From: Proteiniclasticum ruminis DSM 24773
GTDB lineage: Bacteria; Bacillota; Clostridia; Clostridiales; Clostridiaceae
Reading direction: 5' to 3'
Assembly (NCBI RefSeq): GCF_000701905.1
Contig: NZ_JNKC01000007.1
Coordinates: forward strand, 62,001-126,000
DNA: 64,000 bases
Both the position numbers and the translations under genes were made by a program. The notes below the pieces were generated by a model. It was not told where the DNA came from. It did not search any database and saw only the letters and a program-made list of their open reading frames with translations. This document shows, in pieces, positions 35,213-43,229 of this stretch. Numbering within the stretch: position 1 is the stretch's first letter; the number at the start of each line of letters is the position of its first letter.

Positions 35213-35242
35213 AAAACCATCTCGTTATGAGATGGTTTTTTT
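35213..35242 (+). terminator. Terminator after tRNA-Ser
   Basis: AAAACCATCTC, loop GTTAT, GAGATGGTTTT and further T residues. Confidence 0.88.
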
Positions 35243-35425
35243 GTTTCTTTCTCCAGAAGCAATCCATACTGAAAACAGAAAAACCTTGAAAGGCAAATTC
35301 CAGGGAAAAGAAATCGACCCAAGCTGACTTATATATTTTATCTGCAGCCAGACAGAATCATTCTTGTCCTGAGGGAGCACCCTTAAGATCTGTATAAGAG
35401 AATCAATTCCAGATTATCCTATAAA

Positions 35426-35464
35426 AAAGCCACCTGCATGGAGTATCACTCCTCAGGTGGCTTT
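35426..35464 (-). terminator. Terminator after the ribokinase gene
   Basis: AAAGCCACCTG and CAGGTGGCTTT with an inner GGAG/CTCC stem; on the minus strand a T run follows. It lies 12 nt past the ribokinase stop. Confidence 0.85.
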
Positions 35465-35476
35465 CAGCTTATCAGT

Positions 35477-36397
35477 TTATTTCTGAGCGCTCAAGAAAGC
35501 TTCAATTTCTTCCTTCGTAGGAAGCGATGGCTGTGCTCCAAGCTTTGTACAGGTAAGAGCTCCAGCAGCATTGGCAACTCTTGCCGCCTCTCTAAGATCC
35601 TTTGTTTCCACAAAAGCTTTGGCAAGAACACCTGTGAAGGCATCTCCGGCAGCAGTTGGATCTACTGCATTGATCTTGAATGGAGGGACGATTTCATCAT
35701 ATTCTTCCCCATACAAATATGACCCATTTGCACCCATCTTTAGCACAATATACTTGGCTCCGTTTCTTTCTTTTAGAAGCTTTGCCGCCTCTCGTGCACT
35801 TTCATGGTCTTTAGGGTAAATACCAACTAAAGCTTCTGTTTCTGTCTCATTTGGTGAAAGGATTGTTACTGGTGGGAGACTTTCCAGGTCATACTTCTGG
35901 GCAGGTCCTGCATCAAGAACCGTGATTATCCCCTTCTCATTGGCAATTTCTATTGCTCTCCTGTTTGTTTCAAATGGGATCTCGAACTGCAGAAGTACTG
36001 CATCAAAAGGATCTCTGAATGCTTCTTCCAGCTGATCTGGAGGTGTATTCATATTAGCACCAGGGAAAATAATCAATCTGTTCTGGCCGCTGTCTTCCAA
36101 AGTGATGGCAACAAATCCGGTATTAGCTCCTTCTCTTTCAATGACGTAGTCTGTTTTTATGCCGGCTTCTTTCCACTTGTCCAGAAGATACTGTCCATTG
36201 GCATCTTTTCCTACCGTTGAGTAGCAGGCAACCTCTGCTCCTGCTCTTCTTGCTGCCACTGCAGCATTACTGCCTTTACCACCAGGTGCATTGCTGTAAT
36301 CATGGCCCAGAACACTCTCACTTGGCTTAGGGGCCCTTTCACAGCGCAAAATCAGATCCATCATGACACTTCCAACCATCAGTATACGTGCAGACAT
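35477..36397 (-). CDS. rbsK: Ribokinase (PfkB family)
   Basis: A 306-residue sugar kinase. The PfkB signatures are NAPGGKGSNAAVAARRAGAE near residue 38-57 and the C-terminal VDPTAAGDAFTGVLA, where the usual DTTGAGD is DPTAAGD; the catalytic Asp of AGD is kept. The substrate is probably ribose or a related pentose, by overall similarity to RbsK. No rbs transporter or pentose gene is adjacent, so it may serve nucleoside or ribose salvage. It is a single gene with a terminator. The start ATG follows TAGGAGG. Confidence 0.85.
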   Translation of the reverse strand: MSARILMVGSVMMDLILRCERAPKPSESVLGHDYSNAPGGKGSNAAVAARRAGAEVACYSTVGKDANGQYLLDKWKEAGIKTDYVIEREGANTGFVAITLEDSGQNRLIIFPGANMNTPPDQLEEAFRDPFDAVLLQFEIPFETNRRAIEIANEKGIITVLDAGPAQKYDLESLPPVTILSPNETETEALVGIYPKDHESAREAAKLLKERNGAKYIVLKMGANGSYLYGEEYDEIVPPFKINAVDPTAAGDAFTGVLAKAFVETKDLREAARVANAAGALTCTKLGAQPSLPTKEEIEAFLSAQK

Positions 36398-36723
36398 TTT
36401 CCTACCTCCTAATAAATAAATTCACTTTGGCTTTACAGTATCATAATGAGAAATTTCCGTCAATTTGCACTCTCCTCTCAGATGAAGGTGCACCACAATT
36501 TGAAAACACGTTCTCTCATTGAGACACAAGCATTTTAGAACTACAAATCTTCTCTTGTGATCTGCTTCCAGGGTTTGGACACAGAAATTTTATATATTGC
36601 TGTGCCGATTGCTTCCTTATTCGATGAATCATAGGAGTTTGAAATTTTTCATGCAACAATTTGCGATATGACGCCATTTGAAAACCTTTTTATTTTTCAA
36701 AATGGTAATTTAAAATAAAATAC
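36398..36723. other. Intergenic stretch without a visible gene
   Basis: About 325 bases between the divergent ribokinase gene and the T-box promoter. I see no convincing frame or ribosome site. The first part carries the ribokinase promoter region (ATAATGAG context); the rest shows nothing I can assign. Confidence 0.4.
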
Positions 36724-36752
36724 TTGCATTATTTTTTTAGGCATTGTAAGAT
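36724..36752 (+). promoter_or_regulatory. Promoter of the T-box-controlled ABC operon
   Basis: -35 TTGCAT (36724-36729) and -10 TAAGAT (36747-36752), 17-bp spacer, placed just before the T-box leader. Confidence 0.6.
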
Positions 36753-36771
36753 GACAACAATAATTTAACTG

Positions 36772-37040
36772 CATTGAAAAGAAATAGTATCTTATGCAAA
36801 ACTATCAGAGAGTTTTTGGTTGGTGTGAAAAAACAGTGGCGCATTTGGGAACACATCTTTGAGCTGTACCTGCAAAATTTCCAGAAAAGTAGTGGGTACC
36901 GGGAATCCTTGTCATCCGTTATCAAGACTAGAGTATGATTGTACTCGATGAGGTCAGGCACCGTGAGGTGTTTGATGAAATAAGGTGGAACCACGAAGAG
37001 ATATCGTCCTTAGTCAATTTTGACTAAGGGCTTTTTTTTA
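36772..37040 (+). promoter_or_regulatory. T-box leader (tRNA-sensing riboswitch) with terminator
   Basis: Stem I shows AGAGAG followed by GGTTGGTGTGA, the specifier side GGGAACACATCTTTGAGCTG, then AGTAG and the stem III pair ACCGGGAAT/CCGTT. The T-box itself is AAGGTGGAACCACG (36982-36995). It can form an antiterminator with CCTT at 37008-37011; the competing terminator is CCTTAGTCAA/TTGACTAAGG plus eight T residues. The specifier is most likely CAC (36852-36854, His), since a purine follows it and six bases separate it from GAG. ACA (Thr) overlaps it and fits the variable base of TGGA, which would pair with a U discriminator base. Confidence 0.88.
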
Positions 37041-37079
37041 TTTCAAAGAAGTTAAATCAATAAAAAGGAGGACACTATC

Positions 37080-37862
37080 ATGAAAAAACTAATTCCAATT
37101 CTACTCGGACTCTTACTTCTCGCAGGTTGTGCAGGAGGCGCAAAAGACGAGGATACCTTTGATGCTTTGATGGAGAAAGGTGAAATTATTGTAGGGCTTG
37201 ATGATACTTTTGTACCCATGGGGTTCAGAAACCCTCAAGGTGAGCTCGTTGGGTTCGATGTGGATCTGGCTAGAGAAATCTTCACGAGAATCGGTCTGAC
37301 GCCTAAATTCCAGCCCATTGACTGGTCACTTAAAGAAAGTGAACTGAACAGCGGAAACATTGATGTGATTTTCAATGGATACACCATCACCGATGCCCGC
37401 AAGGAAAAGGTCAACTTCTCCACTCCCTATATGGAGAACACACAAATCATCATCACCTTGGCCAGCTCCGATATCAACACCAAAGAAGATCTCAAAGGAA
37501 AAGCTGTCTCAGTTCAGAAAGAGTCCAGCGCCTACGATGCGGTTTCAAAGGAAACTGACATCTACGAGTACCTGAAAAATGGTGAACTAATTACTTTTGA
37601 CTCCAATCTGGACCTGTTTCTTGATCTTGAAGCAGGAAGAAGCGATGCCATTGTTCTAGATGAGGTCTTTGCAAGATACGTTCTTCTCAGTAAGAATATT
37701 GAAGACTACAGAATTCTTGAAGATAATTTTGGAGAAGAAGAGTATGGCATCGGCTTCAGAAAGTCTGATAAGACCCTTCTTGAAAAGACCAATGAAACTC
37801 TAGCGGAACTCATAGAAGACGGAACCTTCGATGAGATTAAAAAGGTGTATATCAATGATTGA
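37080..37862 (+). CDS. Amino-acid ABC transporter substrate-binding lipoprotein
   Basis: A 260-residue lipoprotein: signal ILLGLLLLAGC with lipobox LAGC, then an SBP family 3 domain. Blocks include IIVGLDDTFVPMGFRNPQGELVGFDVDLAREIF and DVIFNGYTITDARKEKVNFS, where the Arg in TDARKEK and the following Asp normally grip the amino-acid backbone. It captures a polar amino acid outside the cell for the permease and ATPase downstream. T-box control makes this an importer for the amino acid sensed, probably histidine (a HisXYZ-type system). Strong AAAAGGAGG ribosome site. It overlaps the permease gene by 8 nt. Confidence 0.9.
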   Translation: MKKLIPILLGLLLLAGCAGGAKDEDTFDALMEKGEIIVGLDDTFVPMGFRNPQGELVGFDVDLAREIFTRIGLTPKFQPIDWSLKESELNSGNIDVIFNGYTITDARKEKVNFSTPYMENTQIIITLASSDINTKEDLKGKAVSVQKESSAYDAVSKETDIYEYLKNGELITFDSNLDLFLDLEAGRSDAIVLDEVFARYVLLSKNIEDYRILEDNFGEEEYGIGFRKSDKTLLEKTNETLAELIEDGTFDEIKKVYIND

Positions 37863-38496
37863 TATGATCATAACGAGTTATCCTTTGCTTTTGGAGGGTC
37901 TTTCCCAGACCCTCTTCTACTTCATCACCACCATGATCACATCCGGACTTCTTGGACTTCTCGTGGCGTATCTTTATACCCTGAAGCCCCTGAAACCAGT
38001 GCTGTCCTTCTATATCTCCGTGGTACGAGGAACTCCGCTCCTTCTTCAGCTGATTTTTATCTATTTCGGTCTTCCTTACTTCGGTATCACACTAAGCAGA
38101 ATGAATGCGGCTCTTCTCGGGTTCACCTTCAACTATACCGGCTATATTGCTGAAATTCTTCGGGGTGGAATGGAGAGTATACCGAAAGACCAGAAGGATG
38201 TGGCTTTTGTTCTTGGATTCAGCAGAAGATACACTTTTTTCCGGATTCTTCTGCCTTTAGGGATCCGAAACAGTTTCCCTTCTTTAGCCAATGAAGTGCT
38301 GGTGCTCCTGAAGGACACTGCACTGATCTATGCTCTCGGGCTCAGTGAACTGATCAAAGTCTCAAGAACCCTGGCCAACATTTATGTTTCAGGTACCCCT
38401 TTCCTCATTGTAGGGCTGATCTATTTTACTTTAAGCTTCTTCTTGGAGAAAGGACTCAAGAAACTTGAAAAACGAATGAGGAGGGTTACATTATGA
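37855..38496 (+). CDS. Amino-acid ABC transporter permease
   Basis: A 213-residue membrane protein of the HisM/GlnP family with about five helices. The family EAA loop is FNYTGYIAEILRGGMESIPKDQKDVAFVLGF, which docks on the ATPase, and an upstream block is VVRGTPLLLQLIFIYFGLP. The start ATG overlaps the binding-protein gene and follows AAAAAGGTG. It overlaps the ATPase gene by 4 nt (ATGA), so all three are translated together. Confidence 0.92.
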   Translation: MIDMIITSYPLLLEGLSQTLFYFITTMITSGLLGLLVAYLYTLKPLKPVLSFYISVVRGTPLLLQLIFIYFGLPYFGITLSRMNAALLGFTFNYTGYIAEILRGGMESIPKDQKDVAFVLGFSRRYTFFRILLPLGIRNSFPSLANEVLVLLKDTALIYALGLSELIKVSRTLANIYVSGTPFLIVGLIYFTLSFFLEKGLKKLEKRMRRVTL

Positions 38497-39107
38497 TATT
38501 CCAGGCAAAAAACATCAAAAAAACCTATGGCGATCTCACCGTACTTGAAAATCTGTCCTTTGAGGTGGACAAGAATGAGATTGCTGCGATTCTGGGCCCT
38601 TCAGGAATCGGAAAATCAACCCTCTTGAAATGTATTGTTCAGCTGGAGTCCATTGACAGCGGATCTTTCATCCTCAATGGAGAAACACTCACAGAGAAAA
38701 ACAGGACTCAAGTGGGCCTGGTCTTTCAGTCTTCCTCTCTCTTTCAGCACAAAAATGTGCTGGAAAACCTTCTGATGGCACCACGCTATCATAAACTGTA
38801 TGACGATAAAGAACTGCTTTCCATGGCAGACAGCTATCTGCAGGATTTTGGCCTGCTCGATAAAAAGTTTGCATACCCCTCAGAGCTTTCAGGGGGACAG
38901 AAGCAAAGAATCGCCATCATCAGAGCCCTTCTTTTGAAGCCCCTTCTACTGTGTTTTGATGAACCCACCAGCAGTCTGGACCAGGAGAATAAAATGCTTC
39001 TTCTGGACATTCTGCAAAAAATCAAAAAAGATCATGCGATCCTCATTGTCTCCCATGATGAGGACTTCATCGAGAAGATTGCGGACACAAAGATTCAGCT
39101 TCGTTAG
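38493..39107 (+). CDS. Amino-acid ABC transporter ATP-binding protein
   Basis: A 204-residue ATPase, somewhat shorter than the usual 240. Walker A is GPSGIGKST at about 33-41, Q-loop VGLVFQSSSLFQHKNVLENL, signature ELSGGQKQR, Walker B LLLCFDEPTSSLD and the switch His in LIVSHDEDF. All motifs are intact; the short C-terminus lacks the usual tail. It energises the importer formed with the two genes before it. Confidence 0.92.
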   Translation: MIFQAKNIKKTYGDLTVLENLSFEVDKNEIAAILGPSGIGKSTLLKCIVQLESIDSGSFILNGETLTEKNRTQVGLVFQSSSLFQHKNVLENLLMAPRYHKLYDDKELLSMADSYLQDFGLLDKKFAYPSELSGGQKQRIAIIRALLLKPLLLCFDEPTSSLDQENKMLLLDILQKIKKDHAILIVSHDEDFIEKIADTKIQLR

Positions 39108-39171
39108 TTTTTTTACATATTTTTAAGAAAATCAGCTATACTTGAAATAGAGAACACTCTATAAGGACGTG

Positions 39172-39978
39172 ATGTATGTGACTTTGATTGCTTATTTTCT
39201 CTATTTCATTATTTATAGTTTTCTAGGATGGCTTTATGAATCTATTTTATGTTCCATCACTGGAAAAAAGCTTGTGAACAGAGGTTTTCTCAACGGTCCC
39301 GTCTGTCCTGTCTATGGATTTGGTGCACTATTGATTGTACTGGTTTTCTACGGAAAAGAGACCAGCCTCCTTCCACTTTTTCTCTCCAGTATGGTTCTGA
39401 CCAGTGTCGTGGAGTATTTTACTGCCGTTCTATTGGAAAAACTCTTCCATGCCCGGTGGTGGGATTATTCCGGACGTCCTTTTAATATCCATGGCAGGGT
39501 TTATCTGACTGGAGCTTTGGTTTTTGCTACCTTATCTGTGTTCATCATAAGATTCCTCCATCCTTTTGTGGAGTCCATGATTGGAACCTTATCCACTGGT
39601 TCAAAAACCACCATCTCGTTTACTCTTTTCCTCATTCTTCTGATCGATCTTTTCATCACCGTCAGGCATCTTCTTCTCCTGCGTCTTCGCATCAGCGCTG
39701 TACGGGATGAGTTTGACAGACTGGTGAAAGAAGGAGAGCTGAAACTGGATGAACTGCGGCAGATCCTTCAGACCAAATTGGAAGGCACAGTGCTGTATAC
39801 CGATCGGGTAAAAGCTCTGTTTCAGAAAGGCCGCTATCAGAACAGGCGAATTTTCAATGCCTTTCCAAACCTTACCGCTTTAAAGAACAATGAGATATTC
39901 AGCAAGCTCAAAAGCAGTTTTCTGGAAAACAAGAAAAAACTGGATGACAAGATCCGAAATTTCAATAATCATCTGTGA
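39172..39978 (+). CDS. Putative ABC transporter permease, CmpB family (PF06541)
   Basis: A 268-residue protein. The N-terminal half has about five membrane helices with LIAYFLYFIIYSFLGWLYES and NRGFLNGPVCPVYGFGAL, the signature of the family annotated ABC_trans_CmpB. ARWWDYSGRPFNIHGRVYL is a second conserved block. The C-terminal 100 residues are charged and helical. Real transport has not been shown for this family, and the name is historical. No ATPase partner is coded with it. The start is ambiguous: the ATG at 39172 is close to AAGGA, and a GTG at 39178 has better spacing. Confidence 0.8.
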   Translation: MYVTLIAYFLYFIIYSFLGWLYESILCSITGKKLVNRGFLNGPVCPVYGFGALLIVLVFYGKETSLLPLFLSSMVLTSVVEYFTAVLLEKLFHARWWDYSGRPFNIHGRVYLTGALVFATLSVFIIRFLHPFVESMIGTLSTGSKTTISFTLFLILLIDLFITVRHLLLLRLRISAVRDEFDRLVKEGELKLDELRQILQTKLEGTVLYTDRVKALFQKGRYQNRRIFNAFPNLTALKNNEIFSKLKSSFLENKKKLDDKIRNFNNHL

Positions 39979-40008
39979 GAAGCTCCATCGGGGCTTCTCT
40001 TTTTCTTT
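39977..40008 (+). terminator. Terminator after the CmpB-family gene
   Basis: GAGAAGC, 9-nt loop, GCTTCTC followed by T-rich sequence, starting at the stop codon. Confidence 0.8.
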
Positions 40009-40109
40009 TGGTTTCCGACCTCCAACCCCATAGAAGTCAAAGGATCCATGAACTTTGTTACAAATAAATGAACAATATACAGATTGACCGTAAATTTAAT
40101 TGTATGCTA

Positions 40110-40138
40110 TTGAATTTTGTGTTCGGTTAGTTTATAGT
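40110..40138 (+). promoter_or_regulatory. Promoter of the superoxide dismutase gene
   Basis: -35 TTGAAT (40110-40115), 17-bp spacer, -10 TATAGT (40133-40138), giving a leader of roughly 80 nt. Confidence 0.6.
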
Positions 40139-40226
40139 AAAGACATACAGTTAATAACCGCTCCCACTACAGGGAGTTTTCTAGATAATAAATAATCGTT
40201 GAAAACAAAATTGGAGGAATGAAAGA

Positions 40227-40835
40227 ATGAAACATGAATTACCAAAACTACCTTATGAGTACAGTGCACTGGAGCCTTATGTGGATGCAGAGACCATGGA
40301 GATCCATTACAGCAAGCATCATCAGGCTTATGTGAATAATCTGAATGCAGCTCTTGAGAAGTATCCAGAGCTACAGGAAAAGGACATCAAGGATCTCGTT
40401 GCAGATCTTAATGCAGTTCCAGAAGATATCAGAGGCGCTGTAAGAAATAATGGTGGCGGACACCTCAATCACTCCATGTTCTGGAAGATGATGAAGAAAG
40501 CAGAAGGACAGGCTCCAGAAGGAGAGCTCCTGACAGCGATCAATGAGAAGTTCGGAAGCTTTGATGAATTTAAGAGCGTATTCGCAAAGGCTGGCGCAAC
40601 AAGATTTGGATCAGGTTGGGCATGGCTGGTAGTAAAGGATGGAAAGCTTGATGTGGTATCCACACCAAACCAGGACAATCCGATTACAGACGGACTTACA
40701 CCAATCCTGGGACTTGATGTATGGGAGCATGCATACTATCTGAAGTATCAGAACAGAAGACCTGAATACATTGAAAACTGGTTCAACGTAGTGAACTGGG
40801 ACGAAGTTGCAAAACTTTACAGCGAAGCAAAATAA
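40227..40835 (+). CDS. sodA: Superoxide dismutase (Fe/Mn family)
   Basis: A 202-residue cytoplasmic enzyme that turns superoxide into oxygen and hydrogen peroxide. The metal ligands are His in [13 protein letters not shown], His in [10 protein letters not shown], and Asp and His in [27 protein letters not shown] and TPNQDNP favour manganese or cambialistic use over strict iron, but this is not decisive. Length is normal. AATTGGAGGAATG precedes the ATG. Its presence in an otherwise clostridial setting points to some oxygen tolerance. Confidence 0.95.
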   Translation: MKHELPKLPYEYSALEPYVDAETMEIHYSKHHQAYVNNLNAALEKYPELQEKDIKDLVADLNAVPEDIRGAVRNNGGGHLNHSMFWKMMKKAEGQAPEGELLTAINEKFGSFDEFKSVFAKAGATRFGSGWAWLVVKDGKLDVVSTPNQDNPITDGLTPILGLDVWEHAYYLKYQNRRPEYIENWFNVVNWDEVAKLYSEAK

Positions 40836-40878
40836 GTAACCCCTCAAATTGATATATATTTTAACTGGCCTATGATGA

Positions 40879-40913
40879 AAAATCCTGCTGTTCCCCCGGC
40901 AGGATTTTTTTTT
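40879..40913 (+). terminator. Terminator after sodA
   Basis: AAATCCTGC, 10-nt loop, GCAGGATTT followed by a long T run. Confidence 0.88.
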
Positions 40914-41094
40914 GCCTTATTTTTTGGGCTGTTCCCTCACAGAATCCCTCTGAGGAAGAAGATTCCAAAATCACAGAAAATGCATGAAATGAAATACAGA
41001 ATATGAGACGAAAATACAGATGTTCCTTTCCTTTCAAAACCTTCTGTCAATTTTACGGTAAGATAAGGATAACTAATGATTTCTGGAGGAGTAT

Positions 41095-43095
41095 ATGAGA
41101 AAGATTACACTAGATGAGTTTAAAAATTATACCTTTCTGTCTGGGATAGACCATGCCCCAGGCGGTAAATTTGCCGCATTTGCAGTGCACAAAGTGGACC
41201 TGGATGGCAACAAATATCTTTCCAACCTTCATCTCTACGATGCGGAAAAAAACGCAGTCAGAAAACTGACTTCTTTCAATAAAGAGTCTGCTTTTAAATG
41301 GCTGAACGAAGAAGAGATTGTTTTTTCGGCCATCCGTGAGGAGAAGGATCAGGAAGACAGTGAGTCCCTCAAAGAATTCACCCAGGTTTATAAAATACAT
41401 ATACATGGTGGTGAAGCGGATAAATTCATCCGTTTCAACAAGAGAGTCTCCAGCTATGAGTTTTTGCAAAACGGCATGATTCTGGCATCTGTCTACTTTG
41501 ACAACAATGCCAAGGATCAGCTGAGCCTGGATGAGAAAGAGCTCTCTATAGAGCTGAAGAGACTTAAAGAAGAAAAGGATTATGAAGTGCTGGAAGAGAT
41601 TCCTTACTGGTCCAATGGAGGAGGTTTCACATCCAAAAAAAGAAACAGACTCGCTTTATTTGACCATGAAGGAAATTTCCAGAAGTACCTTTCTTCTGAA
41701 TATACTGATGTAGAACTGATTAAACTCAGCAAGGACAAAAGCCATGCTGTGATCCTGTCCTCTACATTCACAGATAAAATGCCTCTGTATAATGAACTGT
41801 CCATTTTTGATGGTGCCAATGTGCTGCCTCTAGAAACCAAAGGACTTTCCCTGTCCTATGCTGATTTTCTAAGTGATACAACACTGATTCTCACCGCTAC
41901 TGATATGAAATATCTGGGCATCAATGAAAATGGAAAGTTCTACAAATATGATCTGGAAAAAGGAGAACTCACACTGCTCACAGAAGACCTGGATATGTCC
42001 CTTTACAGCTCCATAGGCAGTGATGCACGATACGGTGGGGGAAAACAGCGTGGAGTTTATAACGGAGAGCTTTACTTCACAACAACAAAGGGAACAGATT
42101 CCCATCTGATGAAAGTGAATGGAGAGGGAGAACTTACAGAAGTGCTGGCAGAGGAGGGTTCTGTGGACTCCTTCAGCATTGAAGAAGGACATCTTCTCTA
42201 TATCGGCATGAAGAATACTTCTCTTCAAGCGCTTTACGCTTTAGAAGACAGCTCCTCCAGGAAGATCACAACCTTTAATGATTGGATCCATGAAGAACTG
42301 AAACTTTCCATCCCTGAAACACTCTCTCATCCCCTAGAGGATGGCAGAACCATCGATGGTTTTATTCTGAAACCTGCTGAGTATGAAAAAGGGAAGAAAT
42401 ATCCTGTGCTTCTTGAAATCCACGGTGGTCCAAAAACGGTCTATGGATCGGTCTTCTATCATGAACTTCAGTATTTTGCCAGTGAAGGATACTTTGTTAT
42501 TTTCTGCAATCCAAGAGGAAGCGATGGAAAAGGAAATGACTTCTCCGACATCAGAGGGCTCTACGGTGCCATTGATTACGAAGATCTCATGAACTTCACA
42601 GACCTCTCTTTAGAAACCTATGAGGATATGGATCCGTCCAATCTGTTTGTCACTGGAGGTTCTTATGGTGGCTTCATGACCAACTGGATCATCGGACATA
42701 CCCACAGATTCAAGGCTGCAGCTTCCCAAAGAAGCATCTCCAACTGGATCTCCATGTTCAACACCACAGACATTGGATACTACTTTGCAGATGATCAGAC
42801 TGCTTCTTCTCCATGGGAAAACCACGAGAAGATGTGGGACCAGTCTCCGCTGAAATATGCAGATCAGGTAAAAACACCGACCCTGTTCATTCATTCAGAA
42901 GAAGACTACAGATGCTGGCTCACGGAAGGTCTCCAGATGTTCACCGCGCTCAAATATCACGGCGTGGAATCAAGACTTTGTATGTTCCGGGGTGAGAACC
43001 ATGAACTCAGCCGCTCTGGAAAACCAAAGCATAGAGTCCGAAGGCTTACGGAGATTGATGAATGGTTCAAAAAGTTCCAGCCTAAAGAAAGCTAA
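41095..43095 (+). CDS. S9 family peptidase (acylaminoacyl/prolyl oligopeptidase type)
   Basis: A 666-residue serine peptidase. The first ~400 residues form a beta-propeller with repeated W/Y blades; the C-terminal alpha/beta hydrolase holds the nucleophile in VTGGSYGGFMTNW, the Asp in HSEEDYRCW and the His in RGENHELSRSGKP. No signal peptide is seen, so it works in the cytoplasm on short peptides. Length is normal for acylaminoacyl-peptidase-like members. ATG follows GGAGGAGT. It is a single gene closed by a terminator. Confidence 0.92.
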   Translation: MRKITLDEFKNYTFLSGIDHAPGGKFAAFAVHKVDLDGNKYLSNLHLYDAEKNAVRKLTSFNKESAFKWLNEEEIVFSAIREEKDQEDSESLKEFTQVYKIHIHGGEADKFIRFNKRVSSYEFLQNGMILASVYFDNNAKDQLSLDEKELSIELKRLKEEKDYEVLEEIPYWSNGGGFTSKKRNRLALFDHEGNFQKYLSSEYTDVELIKLSKDKSHAVILSSTFTDKMPLYNELSIFDGANVLPLETKGLSLSYADFLSDTTLILTATDMKYLGINENGKFYKYDLEKGELTLLTEDLDMSLYSSIGSDARYGGGKQRGVYNGELYFTTTKGTDSHLMKVNGEGELTEVLAEEGSVDSFSIEEGHLLYIGMKNTSLQALYALEDSSSRKITTFNDWIHEELKLSIPETLSHPLEDGRTIDGFILKPAEYEKGKKYPVLLEIHGGPKTVYGSVFYHELQYFASEGYFVIFCNPRGSDGKGNDFSDIRGLYGAIDYEDLMNFTDLSLETYEDMDPSNLFVTGGSYGGFMTNWIIGHTHRFKAAASQRSISNWISMFNTTDIGYYFADDQTASSPWENHEKMWDQSPLKYADQVKTPTLFIHSEEDYRCWLTEGLQMFTALKYHGVESRLCMFRGENHELSRSGKPKHRVRRLTEIDEWFKKFQPKES

Positions 43096-43125
43096 CGACG
43101 CATATCTCTAACACTCCTATATAGT

Positions 43126-43157
43126 TGAACTGGCTTCCCGGCCAGTTCATTTTTTTC
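43126..43157 (+). terminator. Terminator after the S9 peptidase
   Basis: TGAACTGGC, 6-nt loop, GCCAGTTCA and a run of T residues. Confidence 0.85.
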
Positions 43158-43229
43158 ATCATTGACAAACCGATCTCATTTCCCCTATAGTAATAAAAAT
43201 CAGATAATTAAAGACAGGTGGTGGAGTTC

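Noticed and set aside
35131-35322. 63-codon minus-strand frame
   Set aside because: It covers the tRNA-Ser gene and its terminator; such frames are a common false gene call over tRNAs.
36737-36994. 85-codon minus-strand frame
   Set aside because: It lies wholly inside the T-box leader on the opposite strand and has no ribosome site.
37231-37860. ABC operon as a cystine importer
   Set aside because: The T-box specifier region reads CAC or ACA, and no TGC or TGT codon stands in the specifier position.
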